Shown: positions 1-10,808, counted from the first letter of the stretch. The stretch: 64,000 bases of DNA from Vombatus ursinus (GCF_900497805.2 NW_020948983.1:19893029-19957028), one strand, 5' to 3'. Numbers and translations: made by a program. Notes: generated from the sequence alone by a model not told the origin.

Positions 1-270
1 CTCTTCCCTCCTCTCCCTGTCTCTCTCTTTTCTCTCCCTTTCTCTTTTCTTCTCTCTCTCCTCCCTCTCTCTTCCCTTTCTATCTCAGCTCTTTTCTCTC
101 TGCTCTGTTTCCCTCTCTTCTCTGTCTCTCTGTCTCTTTCCCCTTCTCTCTTCTCTCTCTTTTCTTTTCTCTTCTTTTCCCTTCTTTTCTCTTTCTGTCT
201 CTCATTTCTATCTCTGTCTCTGTCTCTGTCTCTCTCTCTCCTCTCTTCTTTTTCCTCTTTTTTTTTTCCT
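1..270. repeat. CT-rich polypyrimidine tract
   Basis: Almost pure pyrimidine on the + strand, mostly TCTC and CCTT words. This is low-complexity sequence with no coding or RNA signal. Confidence 0.9.
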
Positions 271-479
271 GTCCAACTATCTATCTGCATGCATGTCTAT
301 GTTCACATCTATGTCACGAGATGTCTCAGTCACTGCTGGCATATCTGTGTCTTTCTGTCACTTTGTGTCATGTGGCTGTCTCTGTTACTATGTGTATGGA
401 CAGACTGGCAGTTCCAGGGTCACTGCCTGGACACACTCCCCAAGCTGGGGAGGTACCTGCTCAGCTTAACTGGGAAATA

Positions 480-690
480 AATACTCTGTTTCAAGAGTAA
501 TTTAATTATTGGCTCTTGCGGATTAGTGGGTAATTAAATTCTGTAGCTCCCAAAGTAATTAATTGCTATGCAAATGGTAATGCCCTCTGCTTTGGAGAGG
601 AGGATCCCGGTCTGGGTTTGCCCTGCAATTAGAGGCTAATAATTACCCTGTCAGCTCTCAGCTTCTGCCGGGTAATTACCTGGTGAAGCC
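480..690. promoter_or_regulatory. Candidate enhancer: dense homeodomain and octamer motifs
   Basis: About 200 bp of unique sequence carry at least eight TAAT cores: TAATTTAATTATT, GGTAATTAAATT, AGTAATTAATTG, GCAATTAG, GGCTAATAATTACC and the perfect palindrome GGTAATTACC. A POU-octamer-like TATGCAAATGGTAAT is also present. No ORF or recognised repeat overlaps. Clustered homeodomain sites in single-copy DNA beside a homeobox locus (TLX1 adjoins KAZALD1 in human) suggest a conserved non-coding enhancer. Conservation is not tested here, so function is inferred. Confidence 0.45.
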
Positions 691-925
691 CTGGCTGGTC
701 ACTATGAGCCGATTCCCATCACCTGCTGCTATCACCAGAGCCTGGGGGTTCCAGGACCCTGATGCTTGGCCAGTAATGGAAATGGTCCATGAGGGTGGGC
801 AATGGTTAGGAATCCTCACATCTTTTTGTATCCTCTCCACTCCCCTCAGATACTGGAGGGACATTGCCCAAGGGACATTCTAGTTGCAGAATCCTTGTTA
901 GGTAGATAGATGATAGATAAATAAA

Positions 926-960
926 TAGAGCATTTATTAAGTACTTACTACATGCCAGGC
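926..960 (-). repeat. L2-type LINE 3'-end remnant
   Basis: The string AGCATTTATTAAGTACTTACTACATGCCA is the reverse complement of the usual L2 3' end (TGGCACATAGTAGGTGCTTAATAAAT). Only this short end remains. Confidence 0.6.
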
Positions 961-962
961 AG

Positions 963-1132
963 GGCAGGTAGGTGGCACAGTGGATAGGGTGCTGGGCCTG
1001 GAGGTAGGAAAACTCAATCTTTCTGAGTTCAAATCTGGCTTCAGACACTTCCTAGCTATCTGTGTGACCCTGGGCAAGTCATTTAACCCCCATTGCCTCC
1101 AAAATGAAAAAAAAAAAAAAGAAAAAGAAACA
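963..1132 (+). repeat. Marsupial tRNA-derived SINE, poly(A) tail
   Basis: It starts at the head GGCAGGTAGGTGGCACAGTG, followed by the B-box-like GAGTTCAAATC and the conserved TGTGTGACCCTGGGCAAGTC core. It ends in an A-rich tail near 1105-1131. The full-length layout is kept. Confidence 0.9.
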
Positions 1133-1242
1133 GAATCTCCTGACTCAAAGTCCAGGACCCTAAATCTAAAATCTGGATCACTTTCATAGACAAACGGGAC
1201 CACCAGGCCACATTGAGTTATAGGACTCTTCTGCTCTAAAGT

Positions 1243-1385
1243 AGAAGCAGCACTAGACTTAGAATCAGAAAATATGGCTCCAAGCTTGAGGTCTGTCACT
1301 AACGTCATGAGTTGCTTCATCTTGCTGAGCCTGTTTTCTCATCTGTAGAAATGGGAGCAATAGTTCCCTTTCTTCCTACTCATAA
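1243..1385 (+). repeat. MIR-type SINE, degraded
   Basis: The order agrees with MIR: an ACTTAGAATCAGAAA head, then GAGCCTGTTTTCTCATCTGTAGAAATGGG, which is a form of the CORE-SINE TTTCCTCATCTGTAAAATGGG segment. Confidence 0.6.
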
Positions 1386-1596
1386 CCTCAGCCTTTGAAG
1401 CCAACTATTTCCTGAGTTGAGGTCCAAGGTTGTCCATGGACAGGGTGAGTTCACAAAGCAAGGGACGCTTTGAACAAGACTCTGGCCAACAGGAGGCAGA
1501 TGAGACCTATGTCCAGAGGAGCGGTTAAGAAGGTGTTATGGGAACATGTGGCTCTTCCCACACTATTGATGGGAAACAAAGGCAGTTAGACTAAAA

Positions 1597-1815
1597 GAAA
1601 ATATAGTCATAGTGGATAGAGTGCTCACCTCAGAGACAAAAGCCCTGGATTCAAGTCCTACTTCTCATAACTACTGACTGTCTCAGCCTAGACAAATTGC
1701 TTAACCTCTGAGTGTCCCAGGTAACTTGGAAACAATATATTGCAGAACAGCTGCTGATTGGCATTGGTAGAGGGTGTTTCCTACACAATGAAACCAAAGG
1801 TCTAAACACCTCTTT
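1597..1815 (+). repeat. tRNA-derived SINE with distinct 3' tail (type c)
   Basis: A SINE head (GTGGATAGAGTGCTCACC, GGATTCAAGTCC) is followed by a 3' half containing GCATTGGTAGAGGGTGTTTCCT and CAATGAAACC. The same tail recurs at 3830-3935, 12625-12845 and 37770-37870, which defines a family separate from the poly(A) and BovB-tail SINEs here. I cannot name it with certainty. Confidence 0.65.
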
Positions 1816-1959
1816 CTGAGCATAAAAATGTCAACAGTGACATACATGAATAGAAAAGGAAATGGACTAGTCATGTTGGAGGGGCACATAGACTGCTAAA
1901 GAGCTGCGCTAGTTCCCTGAAATAGTGATGGGAGGGATCAAAGACACCTCATGTTAGAG

Positions 1960-2072
1960 TTATTTGTATATATTCCAACTATCCCATATTAGACAAGAAA
2001 TTTCTTGAGAGATGAGATCATGTGCCTTTTTTTTCATCTTTTGATCTTCAGTAACTAGGACCATCCCTTACC
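1960..2072 (+). repeat. Probable L2 3'-region fragment
   Basis: The passage AAATTTCTTGAGAGATGAGATCATGT resembles the L2 3' UTR (TCCTTGAGGGCAGGGACT...). It is weak and old. Confidence 0.3.
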
Positions 2073-2081
2073 TTTGAGGTA

Positions 2082-2302
2082 GCTAGTTGCCACAATGAAG
2101 AAAGTGCTGGGTTTGGAGTTAGGAAGACCTGATTTGTAATCCTGCCTCACACACTTACTAGCTATGTGACCCTGGGAAAGTCACTTAACCTCTCTCAACC
2201 TCAGTTTCCTCATCTGTAAAATGGAAATAATAATAGCAACTACCTTACAGGATTGTTGTGGGTATCAAATGAGAATATATTTATACACACACACACACAC
2301 AC

Positions 2303-2333
<31 letters not shown>

Positions 2334-2400
2334 ATGCTTTGCAAGCCTTAAAACACTATGTAAATACTAGCTACTATTATAACTTTACATTATATATTAT
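2082..2400 (+). repeat. MIR SINE with internal (CA)n(TA)n
   Basis: This is a long MIR copy: SINE head, TATGTGACCCTGGGAAAGTC, CTCAGTTTCCTCATCTGTAA, GGATTGTTGTGGGTATCAAATGAGA, then GCTTTGCAAGCCTTAAA and a TAAATACTAGCTA tail. A CA/TA microsatellite (2284-2332) has expanded inside the tail. Confidence 0.85.
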
Positions 2401-2649
2401 ATCAAAGACAATAATTTTTGTTCAAAGTGTAAAGAAATAAAGACAAAAAAGTATAAAATGTTATGAAAAAATAATAAAAACTAGATAAAATCCTCCAGCA
2501 CATTGGGTGGTCCAAGCCTAATGGAAGGACAAGAACAAGAGTCATACAGGATGCAAAAACATGGCTTGGTTGCTGTCTATGCCAGTAGAGGAAGGACACA
2601 CAATAATTAGTTCACCAATCAAAAGAAGTATTAAAGAATCACTGACTAA

Positions 2650-2812
2650 TATTTCTGAGGACATTATCATTATTTGTATGTCATCTCCCCTATTAGATTG
2701 TGAGCTCTTCAGAGGCAGGTAACTGTCTTTTACCTTTCTTTGAATGCCCAGTGCTTAGCACTTAGACTGTTACATAGTAGGGGCTCAGTAAATGCTTATC
2801 GGCTGACTGATT
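2650..2812 (+). repeat. L2-type LINE 3' end
   Basis: The passage CCCTATTAGATTGTGAGCTCTTCAGAGGCAGG...CAGTGCTTAGCAC...AGTAGGGGCTCAGTAAATGCTTATCGG follows the L2 3' UTR and terminus word for word in layout. Confidence 0.75.
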
Positions 2813-3307
2813 AAGAAAGGCCTTTAAGTAAAGGCTATATTGATGGGAGATACAATTCAGGATCTTAGTCTGAACCTGGGAAGTAATAGGAGTATTGCTA
2901 TTGCAGTCAATTAATGCTGTCTGGAATCATTGTGTGGAAAACTGGGAACTTTGGGAAATATGTTAGATAATGGGTATCATCCACATTAATTAATCTGTAG
3001 GAAGAACACCTTTGATTTCTGTGGTGCTTCCTCGATCAGGGAGGAACAAGATGATTTAGTAATGACATGTGACATGTTGACACCAGGGCCCATGAAGAGT
3101 GTCCTGGGAAGAATACTAGAGAGTGATGGGAAGAGGTCATGCTGCTGGGTCTCTATTGCCTAAAGGGGGCCACTGTATGTCATGATGCTGAACTTGGCTT
3201 TCAGAGAACAGATTATTTTCCATTGACCAATTATAACCAAGGGTTCTATGTAGGAAAACTCTAGCTCTGATTTTCATGATTTTGTGGCACTAGGTTTCCG
3301 ATATCAC

Positions 3308-3556
3308 AGGTAGGTGATGCAATGGATAGAGTGCTGAACCTAGGGTAAGGAAGACCTGAATTCAATCTGATCTTAGACACTTAGTAGTTGTGTGACCCTG
3401 GGTGAGTCACTTGACCTCTGTCTCAATTTCCTCAACTGTAAAATTGAAATAATAATAACACCTAACTCCCAGGATTGTTGTGAGGATAAAATGAGATAAT
3501 CATTGTAAAGTGCTTTGCAAATCTTAAAATGTAATAGAGATGCTAGCTTTTCATGA
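3308..3556 (+). repeat. MIR SINE
   Basis: Nearly full length: GTAGGTGATGCAATGGATAG head, GTTGTGTGACCCTGGG core, GATTGTTGTGAGGATAAAATGAG, then the GTAAAGTGCTTTGCAAATCT tail. Confidence 0.85.
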
Positions 3557-3566
3557 CATCATTGAG

Positions 3567-3935
3567 AAGCAGTATGGTGTCATGGGTAGAAAGCCAGTTT
3601 CAAAGTCAAGAAGACTTGGCTTTAGTCCTGCCTTTGGCAGGTGCAGCCTGTCAGAAGTCATTAGCTAAATGAGGTAGATGTTAATATGATCCTTACTTTT
3701 CAGAAGAGGAAACTAAGTCACATAGTTTAAATGCTTGCCCAGGGTTACATAGCTAATAAGAACTTGAATCTGAATTTGAACTCAGATCTTCCCAAGTTCA
3801 GATCTAACACTCTATTTACCATATACCACTTGACTTCTCAATGCTTTAGGCAACTCTCCAAGCTTAGAAAGTAACAACCTGCATTGACAGAGGGAGTTTC
3901 CTCACCGAATATCATTCTTTGAAGTTGTATTTTTG
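3567..3935 (+). repeat. Type-c SINE split by a reverse MIR
   Basis: The head at 3567-3660 (GAGAAGCAGTATGGTGTCATG) and the tail at 3833-3935 (AACCTGCATTGACAGAGGGA, GTTTCCTCACC) match the type-c SINE. Between them, about 3663-3832, lies a minus-strand MIR (AAGAGGAAACTAAGTC, TTGCCCAGGGTTACATAGCT). This looks like a MIR-in-SINE nested insertion, although both are heavily worn. Confidence 0.5.
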
Positions 3936-4753
3936 CTAAACCCTCACTAGGGCTGCAATCTGAAAGGAGATTTAGGCACATGGAAGTGGGAAAGTGGCAA
4001 TATCCTGATTATCCTGGGACTCATGGACATGAAGTGAGAAAGAGGCAAGTTGGATGTGATCAGGCTGTGATTCTTGGACAAGGCTTTGTCCCCTGGAGGA
4101 AGGAGTAGAGGAGGGAGCCATAGAATTGCATGACTCTGGTGTTTAAGGCCATAGGAACTAGAAAAGGAACCTAGAATTGGGTCAAAGCAAGTTCAGGAAA
4201 TAGTCATGTGTAGCCTGCTCATGGAGGAGCATCATGGCTGGCCACACAGTTAGCCCAAGCCAAGGACTAGGATGGTAAGGGAGCGGGGTGGAGTTAGTTA
4301 CTACTTAGCCCAGCCAACTCCTATGAGGAGGATACAATTATTTTATGATTAAATTCCTGTACTCCATAACTCGATAAGTATGAAAGGTGCTATATTTTCC
4401 CTTTCTTCCCTTCAGTGATAGTAAATTCATTCTCTATCTCCAAGCAAGTTAAAGAGAAGGAAAAAGACAGCCAAGGAAAGGATAGGTGAGGATGGGTAGC
4501 ATTGGGTGAAGGACACAGAAGGGATGGTTCCCCTAAGTGCTTCAGGCCAATGAAGGTAGTGGAAGATTGGGCAAAAGAGGAGAAGGAGACTCCCCCCTAG
4601 GGACTGAGCCTGAATGGTCTCTCTGCATAGAGTCCATTTTTCCATATGCTGACCAGCTGCTATTCTTTTATTCAAGTGAAGATGTAATAAGAAGTAGGAC
4701 TTGGATGGCAAGAAAAGGATTAGAAATAAGTTTTTAAAAATTAATAACTCCCA
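3936..4753. other. Unassigned intergenic stretch
   Basis: I see no supported gene, RNA or clear repeat. The open frames here are short and have no recognisable domain. The stretch may be single copy. Confidence 0.4.
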
Positions 4754-4910
4754 GGATAGCTAGGTAGTGCAGTGGATAGAGCTCCAGCCTTGGAGCCAAG
4801 AGAGTCTGAGTTCAAATCCAGCCTCAGACACTTGACACTCACTAGCTGTGTGACCCTGGGCAAGTCGCTTAATCCCGACTGCCTCACCAAAAAAAACCAA
4901 AAACAAAACG
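4754..4910 (+). repeat. Marsupial tRNA-derived SINE with target-site duplication
   Basis: This is a full SINE from GATAGCTAGGTAGTGCAGTG through CTAGCTGTGTGACCCTGGGC to an A-rich tail. The flanks share TAACTCCCA (4745-4753 and 4919-4927), within a longer AAT-rich duplication of about 15 bp, so this is a standard LINE-mediated insertion. Confidence 0.92.
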
Positions 4911-4927
4911 AAATTTAGTAACTCCCA

Positions 4928-5885
4928 ACTTAGTGATTGGGAGTGATTGAACTTTGCTAAAACAAAGGGTTTGAGAATCTCAGTGTCTGGGGGGATGTCA
5001 GGGGCTATCTTTAAGGACAAAAGAGACACTTTCCTTCATAAATCTGCCTACACAGGATGATCCCTGGAGAACTCTCTTGGTCAGGGGCTAATGGGGAAAA
5101 GGCTTTATCCATAGGTATCACCTCTCTCTTTATTCTTTTCTTGTCATGGTGTAGGAAGTCAGCTGAGAGCTGGATATGGCCTCTGGGGGTCACTTTGTAT
5201 AAAGGAGGGGCACAAGTATTCAGCCTACCCCTAAGCTTAAAGCTTAGCGTTGAGTCGGAATGTATTATTCTTAAACAAAGGAAATTCTTTCCTCTCTCTC
5301 CTCTTCCATCTGAGGTCCTGTATCTAGTGGCAATGGGGAAGTACAGTGTCTAGTGAGCTGGAAGTCAGGGCTCCAAGACTGTTCTCTGCCTTGCTCTAAT
5401 TGGCTCTATGAGCTGGGATAAACCCACATCTTCCCTATTCCTCAATTTCTCCCTTTGGGAATGGTGACGGGATAGCAGAGGAAATGCCAATTGTTTCTTT
5501 CTGGAGAGTCCATGGGAAGTGTCCAGCCCTGGGCTTTAGGCCTCACTGACCCTTAATCAGCTTCCCAAGATACCACTTACAGCTCTTGGGGCCTGTCCAG
5601 GAGACTTTGTCCTCAGCCCCGGGACTTTCACCTTTCACTACTTTCTAAACTTCCATTAAACTTCCTTGATTACCCTACTTGATGTACCAAGTCTCTTTTT
5701 CTCTGATGGGTTCAATGAGTACAAAGATACCCCAACCCTAACTAAATGTTCCCCTTCCTTTTCTGATTAGTATCATAATTAGATGACCTGGTCTGACATC
5801 TGCTACCTTTCTCCATACATTCCAGATTACAAGGTTGCATTTTCTAGAGGAAAGGAAATACAAAAATTCAGAAATATATCAGGGT
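4928..5885. other. Unassigned intergenic stretch
   Basis: I see no gene. A SINE-like trace (5345-5460, CTCAATTTCTCCCTTTGGG) is too weak to call. Confidence 0.35.
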
Positions 5886-5888
5886 AAG

Positions 5889-6140
5889 GTAATTTTTAGT
5901 TGTTCAACTCTTTCAGTCATGTCTTACTCTTCATGAGCCCATTTGGGATTCTCTTGGTAAAGATACTGGAGTGGTTTGCTATTTCTTTCTCCAGCTCATT
6001 TTACAGATGAGGAAACCAAGGCAAACAGGATTAAATGACTTGCCCAGGGTCACACAGATAGTATTTGAGGCCATATTTGAACTTAGGTCTTTTCTGACTC
6101 CAGGCCTAGTACTCTATCTGCACCACCTAGCTGCCTCAAG
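5889..6140 (-). repeat. Chimeric SINE: tRNA/CORE head with BovB 3' tail
   Basis: Read on the minus strand, it runs GAGGCAGCTAGGTGG..., a CORE-like TGTGTGACCCTGGGCAAGTC segment, then the BovB-LINE tail. The tail is seen on + as GATACTGGAGTGGTTTGCTA and TCAGTCATGTCTTACTCTTC. A BovB tail means the SINE was mobilised by an RTE-type reverse transcriptase rather than L1. Marsupial CORE-SINEs of this kind are known. Confidence 0.8.
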
Positions 6141-6448
6141 GTAGAGTAATTAGGTAATTAGGAGTTCCTATAAAATAAATCTACCTAGTTCCAAACCAAT
6201 AAACTCCCTGAACTATTTCATATACCCATAGTACTCCAAGCCAAACGTCATGATTCTTTTTAGTCCATGGCAATCTGGCAACCTCCAGAAGAAAATAATA
6301 ACTTCTCTCAGAATGCTTTGAGCCAATTTTCTGATTCACAACCCTAGAGCTCATTCTCCTGTTCTACAATCTCCAGCTCACTTTCAGCCAATCAGGAAGC
6401 TTCTGAGAGCATGATGGGATCCTGGTGTTCCACCACTTTGTTATTCAG

Positions 6449-7054
6449 TCATTCAATCATGTCCCACTCTTCATGGGGACTGCATAGATACCAGGCCCTT
6501 CTATCCTTCACTATCTTTTGAAGTCTGTTTTGAAGTCTGTCCGGATTCATGTTCATTATTTTCATGATATTATTTATCCATTTTATCCTCTGCCATACCC
6601 TTTTCCTTTTGCCTTCAATCCCTCCCAGCACCAGTGTCTTTTTCAATGAGTCCCATCTTATCATGTGGCCAAAGTATTTAAGCTTCAGCTTTAGTATTTG
6701 ACCTTCCAGTGAGTAGCCTGAATTAATTTCTTTAAGTATTGACTGACTTGACCCCCTTGCTGTCCAAGGGACTCTCAAAAGTCTTCTACAGCAACACAAT
6801 TTGAAAGTGTTGATTCTGTAGTGCTCAGCTTTCCTTATAATCCAACTCTCACAGTCATATATTGCTACTGGAAAAACTATAGCTTTGACTATGTGGACCT
6901 TTGTTGGCAAGGTGATGTCTCTGTTTTTTAGTATACTGTCTAAATTTGCCATAGCTTTCCTTTCAAGGAGCAAATGTCTTTTAATTTCATGAGTACAGTA
7001 GCCATCTGCAATGATCTTTGAGCCCAAAAATATAAAATCTGACACTGCTTTCAT
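6449..7054 (-). pseudogene. BovB ORF, C-terminal part
   Basis: This 201-codon open stretch matches the region after the reverse transcriptase in BovB: VSDFIFLGSKI near the start, ESWIIRKAEHYRI, RRLLRVPWTARGSSQSILKE and SLEGQILKLKLKYFGHM. It overlaps the reverse-transcriptase frame by about 68 bp in another register, which marks a frameshift. It is a relic rather than a host gene. Confidence 0.9.
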
Positions 7055-7562
7055 TTTTTTCTCCTATTTGCCAGTAAGTGATGGGAGCAGTTTCCAAGAT
7101 GTTAGGGTTGTCTTTTTCTATGTTAAGCTTCAAGCCAGTTTTTATAGTCTCCTCTTTCACTTTCATCAAGAGGTTTCTTAATTCCTTTTCACTTTCTATC
7201 ATCAGAGTGGTATCATCTGCATATCTGAGATTGTTGATATTTCTCCAGGTAACTTTAACTCCAGCTTTTGATTCATCCAGCCTGGCATTTTGCATGATGT
7301 ACTCTGCATATAAGTTAAATAAATAAGGTGACAACATGTAGCCTTGTATTCCTCTTCCAATTTTAACCCAATCAGTTGTTCCATGTTTGGTTCTAACTGT
7401 TGCTTCTTGATTTGCACACCAATTCCTCAGGAGACAAATAAGAGATTCTGGTACTCCCATCTCTTTAAGGACTTGCCACATTTTGTTGTGATCCACACAG
7501 GCTTTACTGTAGTCAATGAAGCAGAAGTAGATGCTTTTCTGGAGCTCCCTTGCTTTCTCCAT
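6987..7562 (-). pseudogene. BovB ORF, reverse transcriptase part
   Basis: This 191-codon stretch has the RT palm motifs: CFIDYSKA (motif A), YMLSPYLFNLYAEYIM (motif B region, normally a GCILSP-type block) and LRYADDTTLM (motif C with the YADD catalytic pair). The usual first aspartate context DYAKAFDCVDHNK is partly lost here (DYSKACVDHNK). The last residues run out of the BovB frame. Confidence 0.92.
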
Positions 7563-8075
7563 AGTTCAGTGAATGTTGACAATTTGATCTTTAGCTCCTC
7601 TGTCTCTTCCAAAACCAGCCTGCTCTTCTGGTAATTCTCAGCTCACATATTGCTGAAGCTCAGCTTGTAGAATATTAAGCATAACCTTGCTGGTGTGTGA
7701 AATGAGCGCAATTGTTTAGTAATTTGAACAATCCCTGGCATTGCCCTTCTTTAGGATTGGAACATAAACTGATGTTTTCCAATCCAGTGGCCACTATTGT
7801 ATTTTTCAACTTTGCCGGCATATTGAGCGCAGCACTTTAACAGCATCATCTTTTAGTATTTTAAATACCTCAGCTGGAATTCCAACACCTCCACTAGCCT
7901 TATTGTTAGCGATGTTTCCTAAGGCCCATTTCACTTCATTTGACAGGATGTCTGACTCTAACCACACCATAGTGGTCATCAGTGATATTAAGATCTTTCT
8001 TGTACAATTCTTTTATATATCTTGCCACCTCTTCTTAATTTCCTTTGCTTCTTTTAAATCCTTACCATTTTTGTC

Positions 8076-8227
8076 TTTTTTTTTTTTTTGGTGAAGCAAT
8101 TGGGATTAAGTGACTTGCCCAGAGTCACACAGCTAGTGAGTGTTATGTGTCTGAGGCCAGATTTGAACTCAGGTCTTCCTGACTCCAGAGCTGGTGCTGT
8201 ATCCACTGTGCCACCTAGCTGTCCCCT
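8076..8227 (-). repeat. Marsupial tRNA-derived SINE inside BovB
   Basis: This is a complete minus-strand SINE with a T-run on the left. It is flanked by CATTTTTGTC (8066-8075) and CATTTTTATC (8228-8237), a 10-bp duplication with one difference. The SINE is therefore younger than the BovB copy it interrupts. Confidence 0.92.
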
Positions 8228-8660
8228 CATTTTTATCATACACATTTTTGCACAAAGCTTTCCCTTGACATCTCTAATTTTCTTGAAGAAATCTATTCTC
8301 TTTCCCTTTCTATTGTTTTTTTTCTTTCTTTGCATTGCTTTCTTTGCATTCTTATCTCTCCTTGCTGTTCTCTGGAACTCTGCATTTAGCTGAGTATGTC
8401 TTTCCCTTTCCCTTTTCTTCTTTCCTCAGCTATTTGTAAAGCCTCATCAGACAGCCATTTTGTTTTCTTGCTCTTCTTTTTCTTTTAAATGTTTTTTGTT
8501 GCTGCCTCCTGTGCAATATTGTGAATCTCTGTCCATAGTTCTTCAGGCACTGTATCTAGCAGATCTAATCCCTTAAATCTATTCATCACCTCTATTTCAT
8601 ATTCATAAAGAATGTTATTTAGGTCATATCTATCTTATCTGATAGTTTTCCCTACTTTTT

Positions 8661-8987
8661 TCAATTTAAGTCTGAATTTTGCAACAAGAAGTTCATGATC
8701 TGATCCACAGTCAGCTCCAGGTCTTGTTTTAACTGACTGTATAAAGCTTCCCCACCTTTGGTTGCAAAATATATAATCAATCTGATTTCTATATTGATCA
8801 TCTGGTGATGTCCATGCATGGATTCCCCTGTTGGGTTGTTTAAAAAGAGTGTTTGATATACTAGTGAGCTCTTTAGTCTCTGTCCTGCTTCATTTTGAAC
8901 TCCAAGGCCAAACTTGCCTGTTATTCCAATTATTTTTTGATTTCGTACTTTAACATTCCAATACCCTATTATGAATGTAACATACAC
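8661..8987 (-). pseudogene. BovB ORF, endonuclease fragment
   Basis: This 108-codon frame contains NVKVRNQKIIGITGKFGLGV and QNEAGQRL, then a segment resembling the BovB endonuclease end (HHQMINIEIRLIIYFAT, degraded from a TSPDGQYRNQIDYI-like sequence). The 5' part of the LINE ORF is missing. Confidence 0.85.
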
Positions 8988-8991
8988 ACCT

Positions 8992-9068
8992 AGTTAAGTG
9001 TCTGAGGCTGGATTGGTCCTCCTGACTCCAGGCGCAGCACTCTATCCACTGTGCCACCTGGCTGCCCC
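8992..9068 (-). repeat. SINE 5'-half fragment abutting BovB
   Basis: On +, ACTCTATCCACTGTGCCACC and TGGCTGCCCC are the reverse of the SINE head. Only about 75 bp remain. Confidence 0.75.
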
Positions 9069-9434
9069 AGCTCCACCCACCATTATTTCTCTCTAATAAT
9101 CATCAATATCTCTTCCATCCTCTGCTCAATATGGGAAAGGCTATAGAAAGAACTATCACATAAGGTTTTCCCCCCTCACTTCAAAAGTCATAAAGGTTAC
9201 CCCTTAAAAAATTTCACAGACAAAACCTTTTCCCTTATATTCTAGGTTGAGAAAATCTGGCCACTTCACAGCCAAGGATGGACAAGGGTCTACTGACACA
9301 CACAGGAAAATTAGAGTGTGGCAAAGAAGAATTCAATCAATCCAATCCCAATGCATACTTATTAAGTGCTTACCCAAAAGAAAGCGCTATGCAAATGCTC
9401 TGAGGATACAAAGAAAAATTATCATAGGGCACAA

Positions 9435-9605
9435 TGCGGAAGTTGTGTGCAACAGAAAGAGAAAAAGGATCAGGGTTCAAATCTCAGCTTTGCCACTACG
9501 GAACCTGGGCAAGTCACTTCCCCTTTTTTTTGGGCCTCAGATCCCTCATGTGTAAAATAGATGTATTGAGCTCTCTAAGATCTTTTCAGCTCTAAGTCTT
9601 TGATC
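9435..9605 (+). repeat. MIR3-like SINE
   Basis: The order is a GGGTTCAAATCTCAGCTTTGCC box B region, GGGCAAGTCACTTCC, GGGCCTCAGATCCCTCATGT and a tail AAGATCTTTTCAGCTCTAAG, as in MIR3 (CTCTAAGGTCCCTTCCAGCTCTAA). Confidence 0.75.
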
Positions 9606-9904
9606 CTCAGGGAACCAGGGGTGCTAGAGATATTTTCCCACCCACCCAGATTGGGATCAGTGTAAAACTTCTCATGGGAAGCATTCTCAAGGTTTAGGTT
9701 TTGAATTCTCTGTCTCTCCCCATAGTGCCTGGCACAGAGCTTTGCCCATAGTGAATACAAGACAGGTGGGACTAGATTTCTGGAAATTTTTGAAGTCTAC
9801 AAGCCAGACCATAGGCTGGATTCTCCTTGAAATCCAGTACCAATCTCTGCTAGTTTGGACCATGTTGGAGTGACAGCTCTTTAGAATCCACTCTGAGTTT
9901 TAGC

Positions 9905-10075
9905 CCATCTGCAATCTCCTGGTGATGAATATTCCCCCTAATGAACTGACAGAAATTGAATTAGGTTGGAACACCCATGTGCTTAGACTTCGGCTGATTA
10001 AACCCCCATCTGTGCAGAGCCTGCTTTTGAACAGCTCGTTACAAATAATTTTTTTTAAAGTGGCCGGGCCCGGGG
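9905..10075. promoter_or_regulatory. Candidate conserved non-coding element
   Basis: Unique sequence with CCCCTAATGAAC, GAATTAGGTTGGAAC, GCTGATTAAACC and TTACAAATAATTTTTTTTAAAG sits between repeats. The homeodomain-like cores and even base composition differ from the neighbouring relics. Regulatory function is inferred. Confidence 0.3.
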
Positions 10076-10717
10076 TGGAGAGGGGGGTGTGGGGTGTGTG
10101 TACAAAGAGGAGGGATGACACTTGCTATCTGAGATGGGGTCTTAGTGTGGCTGGGTAGGAAATAGATTATTAACCCCAAATATCCAACATGATCCAACAA
10201 TCTAATGCAACTCTGACTGACTCAGGTCTAAGTCAAGGGAATGCTGAGCTGGCTGACATAAATCAGAAGGCCTGTACCCAAGGCTGCTGCACTCCACCTT
10301 TTCTTACAAAGTAGGGTTTTTCTTCCCTCAGATTAATCTCTAGGCTCAGGCCACTGATGCATGAAAAAGTCTGGCCTAAAGCTTATGGAGTAGTCAAATT
10401 GGAAAGGAGACGTGAAGGAGGAAGGGACAGGTTGGCAATGAGAGAGGGTAAGCCTTGTGGCTTTGGTCTTAGGCTAGGTAGCATGATATACGGGTCCAGC
10501 TTGGGTAAACCTTGGCCCTAACCCAAGGGCTCTGACTCCTTCAACAGGACACTAAGTCCACCTCCGAGACCCTTATCCTTCACTATGGCAGACCTTCCTC
10601 AGGACCATGGATAGCATCAATTGTCTTTTGGGGCCCCAACGCAGATGGCCCCTCTCCAATTCTACCTCCTTCCCCTTGACTGTCCTGAATTAACCTGGAG
10701 CAGGATGGACTTTTGTA
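10076..10717. other. Unassigned intergenic stretch
   Basis: I can name no gene or repeat here. A short G-rich run lies at 10066-10110. Confidence 0.35.
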
Positions 10718-10746
10718 AACACACACACAGACACACACACACACAG

Positions 10747-10798
<52 letters not shown>

Positions 10799-10808
10799 NN
10801 NNNNNNNN

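Larger units (their letters stand above)
6430..8990 (-). mobile_element. BovB (RTE clade) LINE, 5'-truncated and decayed
   Basis: This non-LTR retrotransposon is read leftwards. The piece at 8987-8661 is the end of the apurinic endonuclease domain (GKFGLGVQNEAGQRL is a BovB hallmark). 7562-6987 is the reverse transcriptase, with FIDYSKA at residues 15-21 and the catalytic YADD at 114-117. 7054-6449 is the C-terminal region (FLGSKI, DITLPTKVHIVKA, RRLLRVPWTARGS). The 3' end carries the BovB terminus (on +, GTTATTCAGTCATTCAATCA at about 6439). The copy begins inside the endonuclease, has frame breaks between the three pieces, and is split by a SINE at 8076-8227, so it is inactive. BovB has a known history of horizontal transfer among vertebrates. 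Confidence 0.93.

Noticed and set aside
960-1140. Possible tRNA genes in the SINE heads
   Set aside because: The heads keep A/B-box-like promoter parts, but no copy folds as a full tRNA with intact acceptor and anticodon arms. They are SINEs.
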